Origin: G963665925 sp963678925
GTDB taxonomy: Bacteria > Bacillota > Clostridia > Peptostreptococcales > Acidaminobacteraceae
Assembly (NCBI GenBank): GCA_963678925.1
Contig: OY787533.1
Coordinates: forward strand, 3,720,001 to 3,784,000
Length of the DNA stretch: 64,000 nt
Reading direction: 5' to 3'
This document shows, piece by piece, positions 26,039 through 34,674 of the stretch. Positions within the stretch are counted from its first letter, which is position 1; the number at the start of each line of letters is the position of its first letter. The notes under the pieces were generated by a model. It searched no databases. It saw only the letters and a list, made by a program, of their open reading frames with translations, and was not told the origin of the DNA. The translations under genes were made by a program, and so were the position numbers.

Positions 26039-28057
26039 ATGAATCCAAGGTCAAGTCTGCGTGCACAGGTTATATCAATGATTGTAATTTCATTTGTACT
26101 GATTACTGCACTGGTACTAACAGTCATGCTCATATGGAGCTCGTCCAGACTGAACTCAGAGTCAGATGCGCGCTTAATGACGCTTGCCGGCTATTACGCG
26201 ACCAAGCTTGATACGGAGTTTTCAAAGAAAGTCAATGCGGCTGGCAGTATTGAAAACTATGTCCTATCCACATTTGACACAGATAAGCTCGAAAGTGACC
26301 CTGACTATCTAGATACCTATCTGGCGAGTATGGATCCCTATCTCTACAATGTCGCACTCGACTATACAAGTTCATATTTTTATATGAACCCATTTTATGA
26401 CAAGAAACCTAGGGATATATGGTATTGGGATGATGATTTTGACGGCATCCCTACAGAAATGGTACATGCAGATTATGCGTTTTATCTTGAGGAGAAGGAC
26501 AAAGAGTGGTTTTTTATACCTATGAGAACGGGCCATTCATTCTGGACCAATCCCTATGAATCTGTTATGCTGGGCAGTCATATCCAGTGGATTTCATATA
26601 CCCAGCCTATTTTCATCGATGATTTCTTTCTGGGTGTTGTAGGAAGTGATTTTTACTACAATGAGTTTCAAGCGGAACTTGAGAACTTATCAGTTTACAA
26701 TAGCGGATATGCCCTGCTGATCAATGAGAAGGGCGATTTGATTTATCATCCATCGTACGATTCACATGTAAACATAACTGAGATTGACAATGGGATGCAT
26801 GGGGACTTATTTGACGAGATCAAAAACAGCAAGTCGGGAATCAAAGAGTATCGCGGAATTGATGGAAAGCAAAAGAAACTTGCCTTCTCAACACTCTCAA
26901 ATGGATGGGTGCTGGCGATTGTGTCAGATATCAAGGAAATCAATAAACCCTTATTCGCACAGCTAAGATTTTCAGTTTTTGCGATTGCCTTTTGTCTTGT
27001 AATAGCCATTTTGGTCATGTCAAAATTCCTCGATATACGCATGAAGATGCTTGAAAGTGTTACAAACCAGGTTGTAAGTATTGGAAATGGGAATTATGAT
27101 GATGTGATCAGCGATGAAATCCTGTCTGACAGTTCTGAGGTCGGACAGCTTGGCAAGGCAGTCAATCGTATGAATAAAGCCCTTAAGAAAGCGCGTCGTG
27201 AAAATGAAGCTTATAAGGAAAACCTTGAAAGGCTTGTTTATGATCGGACGCTGGAGCTTGAAAATGCAAATACGCACCTGGAGGTGTCACTGGAAGAACT
27301 GCAGAAAATGCAGGAAGAGCTTGTGGATTCAAAGAAAAAGGAAGCGCTCAGTAAGTTTATAATCGAACTGGCCCACCGTATCAATACGCCACTTGGTAAT
27401 ATCTCAATGGCCATATCAAATGCTTCCTATATAAAGAAGGGGATGGATACCGACTCTGATGTTACAGCAGAGCGTTTTAATGACTTTGTCATAACAGTAG
27501 AAAATACATGTGAAATTGTAAGCACTGGCGTTGAGGGTATCAAAAAAATCATCCACTCATTACAGCTGCTGGACATCAGTAAAAAGAACATTTATAAGTC
27601 CACGGTCATCATAGAGGACTTGATACAGTTAAGCGTCTCAGAATATAACATCCGGCATCCCCATGACCGTATTGTAGACTATAGGATCATTTCAGATCAG
27701 AGCACTGAGTTTCTAATGTCTACACCGCACTTTGTTGAAACGGTCAATAATCTCATTGAGTACGCGCGCAAATACGGAAAAATTAAAGAGTCGCGACAAA
27801 TTGAATTCATTATTACACCAAATGAGGCAGGGGTCCAAGTCATGTTTAAGAATAACTCGAGTCTTCGATATTCTGAAATGGGACACAAGGCATTTGAACC
27901 ATTTGCCCTGAACTCTTTAAAAACGGGGTCTACAGGACTGGAACTGCTGATGGTGTATAATTTGGTAACCGTTGCATTAAAGGGTTCAGTAAAGTGTGTT
28001 GAAGGCGCTGATGACAAACCTGTTATTGAAATGCAGTTCTTTGCGGAAGAAGACTAG
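26039..28057 (+). CDS. Cache-HAMP sensor with degenerate histidine kinase core
   Basis: This 672-residue membrane protein has a helix at 9-32, an extracellular double-Cache domain to about 295 (WTNPYESVMLG and GYALLINEKGDLIYHP elements), a second helix near 305-328, HAMP and a coiled coil. A kinase-like region follows. The H-box IELAHRINTPLG is intact near residue 447. The ATP-binding part keeps an N-box (VNNLIEYARKYG) and an EPFALNS stretch. It has FKNNSSLRY where the DxGxG box should be, and STGLELL for GTGLGL. ATP binding is doubtful. No receiver gene is adjacent. It may be a pseudokinase or a phosphoryl-transfer sensor. Confidence 0.82.
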   Translation: MNPRSSLRAQVISMIVISFVLITALVLTVMLIWSSSRLNSESDARLMTLAGYYATKLDTEFSKKVNAAGSIENYVLSTFDTDKLESDPDYLDTYLASMDPYLYNVALDYTSSYFYMNPFYDKKPRDIWYWDDDFDGIPTEMVHADYAFYLEEKDKEWFFIPMRTGHSFWTNPYESVMLGSHIQWISYTQPIFIDDFFLGVVGSDFYYNEFQAELENLSVYNSGYALLINEKGDLIYHPSYDSHVNITEIDNGMHGDLFDEIKNSKSGIKEYRGIDGKQKKLAFSTLSNGWVLAIVSDIKEINKPLFAQLRFSVFAIAFCLVIAILVMSKFLDIRMKMLESVTNQVVSIGNGNYDDVISDEILSDSSEVGQLGKAVNRMNKALKKARRENEAYKENLERLVYDRTLELENANTHLEVSLEELQKMQEELVDSKKKEALSKFIIELAHRINTPLGNISMAISNASYIKKGMDTDSDVTAERFNDFVITVENTCEIVSTGVEGIKKIIHSLQLLDISKKNIYKSTVIIEDLIQLSVSEYNIRHPHDRIVDYRIISDQSTEFLMSTPHFVETVNNLIEYARKYGKIKESRQIEFIITPNEAGVQVMFKNNSSLRYSEMGHKAFEPFALNSLKTGSTGLELLMVYNLVTVALKGSVKCVEGADDKPVIEMQFFAEED

Positions 28058-28119
28058 TGCGCATAGTACTACAGAAGTGTATTGATGAATAATTTTGACT
28101 GTGGTATAGTGAATAAATA

Positions 28120-28160
28120 AGATGCTATGACGTTCGATTGTATGTTATAGCATCTTTTGT
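28120..28160 (+). terminator. Intrinsic terminator after the pseudokinase
   Basis: AGATGCTATGAC (28120-28131) pairs with GTTATAGCATCT (28144-28155) with one G-U, followed by TTTG. Confidence 0.85.
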
Positions 28161-28195
28161 TGGAATAATAGTGAAGATGACAACGAGAGAAGTGA

Positions 28196-28750
28196 ATGAG
28201 CGTGAATGATCCTACACAAAGCATAGGTGGCATATTGAAGCAGGTTAGGACTGAGCGGGGCCTGACTTTGGAAGAGACAGCGTCCATTACAGGCGTGAGT
28301 AAGGCCATGCTGGGCCAGATTGAACGCGGCAAATCCAATCCGACAATATCTGTATTATGGAAAATTGCCACGGGTCTCAAGGTTTCTTTTTCCGAACTGA
28401 TGGGTTCTGGGAGTGAAACGCACGATGTGATTGAAATTGAATCACTTGAGCCTGTATATGAGTCTGATGGAAAAATGATACTTCATGACGTCTTTCCCTA
28501 TAATCCAATGACGGGGTTTGAGTATTTTTACATCACCATGCTACCCGGTGGGGACCATGTTTCATCGCCGCACTTGAAATCGTCTGAGGAGCACATCGTC
28601 GTTACTAAGGGGACTTTGAAGCTAACGGTAGATGGGCACGAGCATATCATGGCGGCCCCTTCGGCACTCAAGTTCAAGTCAAATCTAGAACATAGCTACA
28701 GCAATCCTTTTGACAAGGAAGTTGTGTTCCAGAGTATAGTTAAATACTAA
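28196..28750 (+). CDS. XRE-family regulator with cupin sensor domain
   Basis: This 184-residue DNA-binding protein has an N-terminal helix-turn-helix (residues 10-66, LTLEETASITGVSKAMLGQI). A C-terminal cupin barrel (about 105-180) has the GGDHVSSPHLKSSEEHIVV metal/ligand half-motif. Such HTH-cupin proteins usually control neighbouring metabolic genes in response to a small metabolite. It is the first gene upstream of the glycyl radical enzyme on the same strand but is separated from it by a terminator. It may regulate that enzyme; this is inference. Confidence 0.9.
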   Translation: MSVNDPTQSIGGILKQVRTERGLTLEETASITGVSKAMLGQIERGKSNPTISVLWKIATGLKVSFSELMGSGSETHDVIEIESLEPVYESDGKMILHDVFPYNPMTGFEYFYITMLPGGDHVSSPHLKSSEEHIVVTKGTLKLTVDGHEHIMAAPSALKFKSNLEHSYSNPFDKEVVFQSIVKY

Positions 28751-28791
28751 GCAACACTGGCAAAGCGTTATTTGTGTCAGTCTCAATATCT

Positions 28792-28821
28792 GTCAGAATC
28801 CTGTGATTCTGACGGTTTTTT
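28792..28821 (+). terminator. Intrinsic terminator between the regulator and glycyl radical enzyme genes
   Basis: GTCAGAATC and GATTCTGAC form a perfect 9-bp stem with CTGT loop, followed by GGTTTTTT. Confidence 0.88.
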
Positions 28822-28890
28822 ACCAACCCAGGATGTTATAACGTACAATGTTTTAATATATTATAAGTTTCAGAGGGAGAGGGTGTCTTT

Positions 28891-31260
28891 ATGCTTACAG
28901 AACGCATTAGAAAGGCAAAAGAGAACTATATCAATTCCAAGCCGGCAATTTCTTGTGAAAGAGCGAGAATCTGGACAGCGTCACATATGGAAACAGAGGG
29001 CCAACCTGTTGCAATCAGACGGGCAAAGGCCTTCAAAAAAACATGTGAAGAGCTTGTGGTTACCATTTTTGAGGGTGAACTGATTGTGGGCGCAACGGGC
29101 GAGTTTCGTAAATGCGGCATTCTGACGCCTGAGTTTTCCTGGACATGGGTAGACCGTGAAATGGACAACTTTGATAAACGTGTACAGGATCCCTATGAAA
29201 TGACAGATGCCCAGCGTGAATTTGTTAGAAAAGAAATATTTCCTTATTGGAAGGACAAGTCCCTTGAAGAAGCATTTTTGGCACAGCTCCCACAAGAGAC
29301 AGCCAAGCTTGTTGTCGATACGGGATTTGTCGACAATGACTCGAAGTGGCGTCAGGCCGTTGGAGAGATTACACCTGATTATCAGGATGTTCTATTTGTT
29401 AAAGGATTCCAAGGCGTTATTGATGAGGCCAAGGAGAAGTTAAAGCAGCTCAGAATGACTTCCAGTACGGAGCTTAAGAAGCGAGAGTTTTACACATCTG
29501 TCATTCTGACATCGGAAGGTATTATAAGACTTGCAAATCGGTATGCTGATGAAGCGCATAGGTTGGCTGAAGGTGAATCTGACTTAAGGCGCAAAGAAGA
29601 GCTTCTGGAAATCGCCAGAATATGTAGGAAGGTGCCGGGACAACCGCCAGAGACTTTCCATGAAGCAATACAATTCGTCTGGTTTACGCAAATGGGGGGA
29701 ATCCTTTCCGAAAATCCTCTGGCACTGAATCCGGGCAGATTTGATCAATATATGTATCCTTATTATCAGAAGGATAAGGAAAAGGGGCTTTCAAATGATG
29801 CTCAGGTCCAGGAACTCATAGAAGCACTCTGGATCAAGTATTCAGAATGGGTTTGGACCATATCGGCAAATACAGCCGAGTTCTTTGCAGGCTACAATCA
29901 GTTTCAAAACTTGACGGTAGGCGGAAAGACGCGCAGTGGAAAAGACGGAACGAATGAACTGTCCTATATGTGTCTGAAAGCTACTGAGAATGCAATGACC
30001 CATCAGCCTGGACTAAGTGTGCGCATCCATCAGGACACGCCTTCTGACTTTATGGGTGCTGTGACAAATCTTGTGAGCAAGGGAACAGGTTTTCCTGCCA
30101 TACACAATGATACGGTGGGGTATCAGATGCTGATCAATGCCGGATATGAGCCTGAAGACGCCAGAGACTGGAATAACTGTGGCTGTGTTGTGCCGCATTT
30201 TAGAAAGACAGGCGAATGGACATCGGCTGTAAATATCAATTTTACCGCTGCGCTTGAGTTTGCCCTCAATGAAGGAAAAAGTAGGCTGACAGGCGAGCAG
30301 GTGGGCCTTGAAGAAAAACATGCTTCTGAATTTGACACCTATGAAGCCGTAGAAGCTGCATTCTACAAGCAGTTCGATTACTTCATCGAGCAGTCGGTCA
30401 CTGCAACCCTCATTGCGCAGAAGCTTCACAAGGAAATGGTGCCGCGGCCCTTCCTATCCTCCTGCATTGAAAACTGTCTGGAGCAAGGTCTCGACTTGGT
30501 CGATGCAGGTGCAAAGTACAATTTGGGACCTGTTCTCACAGGAATCGGTCTTGCGGTGACTGCAAATTCTCTTGCGGTAATCAAAAAACTGGTTTTTGAA
30601 GAAGAGGTTGTTTCCATGGAGGACCTGCTCAAGGCACTGGAAAATGACTGGGTGGGCTATGATGCCCTGCGTGAAAAAGCCCTTGATGTGCCGAAATACG
30701 GCAATGACAAGGACTATGTGGACGATATCGCAATAGAAATAGCCAATTACTACTACAAAAAAGGCACAAGCTTTGATGATATAAATGGAAATGCCTTCAA
30801 CACTGCATTCATGGGCATCTCAAACTACCTGCCGACTGGCAAGGTTGTGGGTGCGACGCCATGCGGCAGAAAGGCCCGTAAGCCCCTTTCCGAGGGTGTA
30901 TCGCCATTTGCAGGTTCAGATAGGTCAACACCTCTGGCTGCAATGCGTTCAGCTGCTAAACTCAATCAGGACGTACATTCAGGCGGTACCTTGTTGAATC
31001 TTCGTCTCAGTGAGGACCTGGTTCGCACAAAACGGGGTCAAAGCAATCTGGGCAGCATGGTTCAGTCCTTCTTTGCACTGGGCGCCTTCCATGTACAGTT
31101 CAATACCATATCCACTGAAGTCCTGCTCAAAGCGCAGGATAATCCAGAAGCCTATAAGGATCTGCTCGTTCGTGTGGCTGGTTATAGTACGCAGTTTGTA
31201 AATCTGTCGCGCCAGATGCAGGACGCAATCATTGAAAGGACAGCCCATGCGCAGTTCTAA
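28891..31260 (+). CDS. Glycyl radical enzyme of the pyruvate formate-lyase family, atypical active site
   Basis: This 789-residue glycyl radical enzyme is of unknown substrate. The C-terminal radical loop RVAGYSTQF places the radical glycine at residue 764. The thiyl loop is NNCGCVVP, with the presumed catalytic cysteine at 432. Most known lyases, dehydratases and decarboxylases of the family (choline, glycerol, isethionate, hydroxyproline, 4-hydroxyphenylacetate) have CVE here; this protein has valine in place of the general-base glutamate. That leaves either another acid/base or a chemistry needing none, as in fumarate-adding enzymes, although these are longer. The activase gene overlaps the 3' end. 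A nearby iron alcohol dehydrogenase hints at a carbonyl product. Confidence 0.9.
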   Translation: MLTERIRKAKENYINSKPAISCERARIWTASHMETEGQPVAIRRAKAFKKTCEELVVTIFEGELIVGATGEFRKCGILTPEFSWTWVDREMDNFDKRVQDPYEMTDAQREFVRKEIFPYWKDKSLEEAFLAQLPQETAKLVVDTGFVDNDSKWRQAVGEITPDYQDVLFVKGFQGVIDEAKEKLKQLRMTSSTELKKREFYTSVILTSEGIIRLANRYADEAHRLAEGESDLRRKEELLEIARICRKVPGQPPETFHEAIQFVWFTQMGGILSENPLALNPGRFDQYMYPYYQKDKEKGLSNDAQVQELIEALWIKYSEWVWTISANTAEFFAGYNQFQNLTVGGKTRSGKDGTNELSYMCLKATENAMTHQPGLSVRIHQDTPSDFMGAVTNLVSKGTGFPAIHNDTVGYQMLINAGYEPEDARDWNNCGCVVPHFRKTGEWTSAVNINFTAALEFALNEGKSRLTGEQVGLEEKHASEFDTYEAVEAAFYKQFDYFIEQSVTATLIAQKLHKEMVPRPFLSSCIENCLEQGLDLVDAGAKYNLGPVLTGIGLAVTANSLAVIKKLVFEEEVVSMEDLLKALENDWVGYDALREKALDVPKYGNDKDYVDDIAIEIANYYYKKGTSFDDINGNAFNTAFMGISNYLPTGKVVGATPCGRKARKPLSEGVSPFAGSDRSTPLAAMRSAAKLNQDVHSGGTLLNLRLSEDLVRTKRGQSNLGSMVQSFFALGAFHVQFNTISTEVLLKAQDNPEAYKDLLVRVAGYSTQFVNLSRQMQDAIIERTAHAQF

Positions 31261-32020
31261 ACATGATGCCCATGCATTTGCCTATATGATGCAGCCGCAG
31301 AATTTTTCGGTCAATGATGGAGAAGGCATACGTACCCTGCTATTCTTTTCCGGCTGTCCTCTTCGGTGTGCCTGGTGCTCAAATCCTGAGTGTTTCTCTG
31401 CAAATAAGGAAAGCGAGTATGTAAGAAAGTACTCTGTGGAAGAAATTAGAGAAGTGGTGGACAAGCAGAAGGTCTTTTACAGACAATCTGGAGGCGGTGT
31501 GACCTTTTCTGGTGGAGAGGCAACGGGCCAGCTGGAAATGCTGGACAGGCTTTCGGAAATCTTTTATGATGATGGGCTGAGTTTGGCACTTGAGACTTGC
31601 GGCTATTTCAATTTTGAAAAGACACGGCCAATTCTTGAGCGAATGGACTTGATTTTCATGGACCTGAAAATCATGGATAGGGATGGACATTTGACTTACA
31701 CAGGTAAAGACAATGATCTCATATTGAAGAATCTGAGCAAAATTGACAAGCTTGGGTGTGAACTTATTGTAAGAGTTCCTGTCATTGACGGGGTGAATGC
31801 GACCTATGAAAACATGCGTCAGACTGCACAATTTATAAAGGAAAATGTGAAGACCCCGAAAATTGAACTCCTGCCTTACCACCAGTTGGGAATGTATAAG
31901 TATGAGAAGCTCGGGCTTGAAAAACCCAGCAGGACATTTAAAACGCCTTCAAGTGAAATGATGGACGCGTTTGAGGCCCTCATAAGATCCCTTGGGGTTG
32001 AAACCGTCAGCTATAAGTAA
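31247..32020 (+). CDS. Glycyl radical enzyme activating protein (radical SAM)
   Basis: This 257-residue activase installs the glycyl radical on the enzyme encoded upstream, using S-adenosylmethionine and a [4Fe-4S] cluster bound by CPLRCAWC near residue 38. The radical SAM GGE element appears as FSGGEATGQ near 89. It goes straight from CAWCSNPEC to the barrel, so it lacks the extra ferredoxin-like cluster domain found in most non-PFL activases. AAAGGA six bases before the ATG at 31247 sets the start, which overlaps the enzyme gene by 14 bases. Confidence 0.92.
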   Translation: MRSSKHDAHAFAYMMQPQNFSVNDGEGIRTLLFFSGCPLRCAWCSNPECFSANKESEYVRKYSVEEIREVVDKQKVFYRQSGGGVTFSGGEATGQLEMLDRLSEIFYDDGLSLALETCGYFNFEKTRPILERMDLIFMDLKIMDRDGHLTYTGKDNDLILKNLSKIDKLGCELIVRVPVIDGVNATYENMRQTAQFIKENVKTPKIELLPYHQLGMYKYEKLGLEKPSRTFKTPSSEMMDAFEALIRSLGVETVSYK

Positions 32021-32031
32021 ATGAAATTGAA

Positions 32032-32107
32032 AAACTGCCTCTTTTTAAGTGAGAAACACACAATCTGTGACTTAAAATTGGGGCAGTTTCTTTTTTTGAC
32101 TTTCATT
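32032..32107 (+). terminator. Long hairpin terminator after the activase
   Basis: AAACTGCC (32032-32039) pairs with GGCAGTTT (32092-32099), and the inner TTTTAAGT pairs with ACTTAAAA, followed by T7. Confidence 0.85.
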
Positions 32108-32480
32108 TGGGTTCGTCCTTATAAGGTCCTTCATAGACACGGGCATAGTAGCTGCCAGGAAGTTCTGACATTTCCATTTGGGGGATATCCTGAGTTACAA
32201 GGAAATTATGCTCTGCTTTCCAGCTGGAATGCTCCCAGGAAAGGATGAGATAGCCTTCCTTGGTCTGCGCATTTGCACCTGTGATAAGATTCATGGACTC
32301 TGTCATGATTTTTCCCATGTTGATGGGAATATGGAAAATGCTCTTTGTTATAGTTCCTTGCAAACTTCAGCTTGTCCAAGTTGAAGACCTTGTCATCCCA
32401 CGGACTGGGACAAAGCGGGGGCAGCATCCTGTTTCATTGTCATCCATATTCATTACAGGCAGATCAGAATAGTCATGCAT
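32103..32480 (-). pseudogene. Decayed gene of a small hydrolase-annotated family (frameshifted and truncated)
   Basis: On the minus strand ATG 32480 (AAAGGAG upstream) opens a frame reading MHDYSDLPVMNMDDNETGCC and then PRF. The match then jumps to another frame at about 32407 (PSPWDDKVFNLDKLKFA). At about 32358 it jumps again (ITKSIFHIPINMGKIM through MSELPGSYYARVYEGPYKDE), ending in TGA at 32105. The pieces in order match a small conserved family with a GCCPxFxPxPW motif and an HIPxNxGxVM segment. At least two single-base frameshifts are needed and the last third of the usual protein is missing. The gene is dead unless the shifts are sequencing errors. Confidence 0.7.
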
Positions 32481-32698
32481 GGCTCTCTCTCTCCTTTAGG
32501 TTTGAGGTTCACCGCAAACACCACGAACGCACATTGTACAGTTCATTCATATCACATCCTCTGGCGGAAAAACAGGTGAATGGTTAAGAAAATATCCAAA
32601 TGCATGCATCACTTATCCAGCCAGTGACAAATGACTATGATACAATTATCACAAAGTGCTGGCCTTAAAAGAGAATCCTAAAGGAGACCGTATTTGCA

Positions 32699-34555
32699 AT
32701 GACCGATTTCAATTTGAATAGGGATGTAATTGAGTACTATCATAGTGTTTCAAAGAAAAATGGTGTGAAAAGAAGCCAGAACAGAGTCGGTGAAATTGTG
32801 GATACGCAGTCTTTGGCGAGAATATTTGAGAGAAAGAGTGACCTTATTCAAGTGACAGAGCCCTTTCTGTACGATTTGTATCAGCGTGTTGAAAACACAG
32901 GTTATTTACTTGAGCTTGTCGACGAAAATGGGGTCATTCTATTCATGATAGGCGATCAGCAGATTATTGATACAGTTAACAAGCAGGGGATGCTTGTAGG
33001 GGCCTGCATGGATATTGGCAGCGTGGGCACAAATGCGATTTCTGTAGCAATGGGTGAAAACACGCCGTGCCAATTAAGGGGATCAGATCATTATCTCAAT
33101 ATTTTCAATCAGTTCACATGTTCGTGTGCCCCCATACTGGACCGGCTTGGAAAGACCATTGGCTATATCAACCTGAATGGATACAGTGAAAATGTCCATA
33201 AGCACACCCTTGGTCTCGTTGTGGCAGCCGCTAATGCGATACACAACCATCTGCTCTATGAGTTTACGCTCAACGAAATGAAAATGGCAAACAGAATAAC
33301 GCATTCGGTTATGGAAACAGTCAACTTCGGTATTCTGACCATAGACAAGCGCGGAAAGATTATTTTTATCAATACCTTTGCTGAGAAAATGATCAATGAC
33401 TATATGGCCGTGGGCAGAAAGGTCTATGACTACTTTCTGGAGCACGATTTGAGAATCAGCATTCTAAAGGGCGAAGAAATTAAAGATAGGCAATATACCC
33501 TAAAGGCATCAAGAACAGAAATGATTATTGAAAGTCATCTGATAGTAAATGGAGATGGCAACTTCGATGGCTATCTTATGATTCTCAAAAAGATAAATGA
33601 GATCATGGACATTGCCGGCAGATACACAGATTTAAAGGCAAAAATGCAGTTCAGTATGCTGATTGCTGAAGATCCCATGATGAAAAATGTCGTATATCAG
33701 GCTAAGAACATATCAAGCAGTCCTGCATCGGTTATGATTTTGGGTGAACATGGTGTGGGAAAGACAGCTTTGGCGGAAGCCATTCATAACTACGGCAATC
33801 GAAAGCATCTGCCCTTTGCAGTTGTGAACTGCTGCAATAAGACGGAGGAAGCCATACTTTATCAGCTGTTCGGCAGGTCTGAGCATGAAATTAAGGACGG
33901 CTTCAAGGGGAAGCTCAACGCCTCTGTAAACGGGACGGTTTTGCTCAACGATGTGGATTATCTGACTGGGAAGGTTCAGGAAATGCTGCTCTATTATATT
34001 CGGTCAAACAAGGCAAACCCAGACAGGGCTTATTCCAGAATCATTGCCACTTCCACACGCAATATCAATGAACTGATGCATCAGGGACTCTTCAGTGTAG
34101 AGTTCTATTATGAGCTGTCAGTCATTGAACTTGAAATTCCGCCCCTCCGCACCCGGTATAAGGATGTGAAGGCGCTGGTTCATCATTTTCTGGACTTGAA
34201 GTCCAGGCAGCTTGGAAAGCCACTGACTGCACCGGAACAAGATGTGCTCAATCAGCTGTACACCTACAGCTATAGGGGAAATATAAATGAACTGGAGCAT
34301 TTGGTGGAACGGATAGTCACACTCGGCGGCAGACTTGAGCTGGACTTGAATTTGAAGGAAAACCAGCTCGTGGAGAAGGAAATTGTCAATTTCAATGTGG
34401 ACCATTATACCCTGAAGGAGCTGGAAATGATTGCAATCAAAAACAGCCTGAAAAACAATGGCTATAATTATCATAGAACGGCACAGAAGCTTGGGATTAG
34501 CCGGGCCACCCTGTATAACAAATTGAAGAAAATGAATGATGTGTCAAAGAATTAG
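32699..34555 (+). CDS. AcoR-like regulator with GAF/PAS and degenerate sigma-54 AAA+ domain
   Basis: This 618-residue regulator has a GAF-type N-terminal sensor (about 75-190), a PAS-like region (205-300), an AAA+ domain (320-545) and a C-terminal Fis-type helix-turn-helix (KELEMIAIKNSLKNNGYNYH, then GISRATLYNKLKKM). The layout is that of acetoin/glycerol-type sigma-54 activators. However, the Walker A is GEHGVGKT, the GAFTGA loop that contacts sigma-54 is replaced by HEIKDGFKGK, and Walker B reads VLLNDVDYL with no DE. It probably acts on an ordinary promoter, as TyrR does. It lies upstream of the iron alcohol dehydrogenase and two matching palindromes. Confidence 0.85.
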   Translation: MTDFNLNRDVIEYYHSVSKKNGVKRSQNRVGEIVDTQSLARIFERKSDLIQVTEPFLYDLYQRVENTGYLLELVDENGVILFMIGDQQIIDTVNKQGMLVGACMDIGSVGTNAISVAMGENTPCQLRGSDHYLNIFNQFTCSCAPILDRLGKTIGYINLNGYSENVHKHTLGLVVAAANAIHNHLLYEFTLNEMKMANRITHSVMETVNFGILTIDKRGKIIFINTFAEKMINDYMAVGRKVYDYFLEHDLRISILKGEEIKDRQYTLKASRTEMIIESHLIVNGDGNFDGYLMILKKINEIMDIAGRYTDLKAKMQFSMLIAEDPMMKNVVYQAKNISSSPASVMILGEHGVGKTALAEAIHNYGNRKHLPFAVVNCCNKTEEAILYQLFGRSEHEIKDGFKGKLNASVNGTVLLNDVDYLTGKVQEMLLYYIRSNKANPDRAYSRIIATSTRNINELMHQGLFSVEFYYELSVIELEIPPLRTRYKDVKALVHHFLDLKSRQLGKPLTAPEQDVLNQLYTYSYRGNINELEHLVERIVTLGGRLELDLNLKENQLVEKEIVNFNVDHYTLKELEMIAIKNSLKNNGYNYHRTAQKLGISRATLYNKLKKMNDVSKN

Positions 34556-34589
34556 ACACTTCGTTATTTTTTTGTCTAATATCCTGACA
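34542..34589. promoter_or_regulatory. Tandem TGTC-N9-GACA operators upstream of the alcohol dehydrogenase
   Basis: Two identically built dyads, 34542-34558 and 34573-34589, start 31 bp apart (three helical turns). The first overlaps the regulator stop codon. Spacing and symmetry fit dimer sites for the regulator's Fis-type helix-turn-helix. Confidence 0.65.
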
Positions 34590-34674
34590 CTTATATTTGC
34601 CCAGCCTATTATGTTTTCATAGACCAATTTATATACTAATACCAGCAGGAAAAATATGAATAGGAGTGATAATG

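Noticed and set aside
32103..32105. In-frame TGA ending the pseudogene where tryptophan is expected, considered as selenocysteine
   Set aside because: The family has no selenocysteine there, similarity does not resume after the TGA, and two frameshifts already mark decay.
34584..34601. TGACAC...TTTGCC upstream of the alcohol dehydrogenase, resembling a sigma-54 promoter
   Set aside because: The -24 GG is GA and the spacing to GC is one base too long; the adjacent regulator also lacks the GAFTGA loop.
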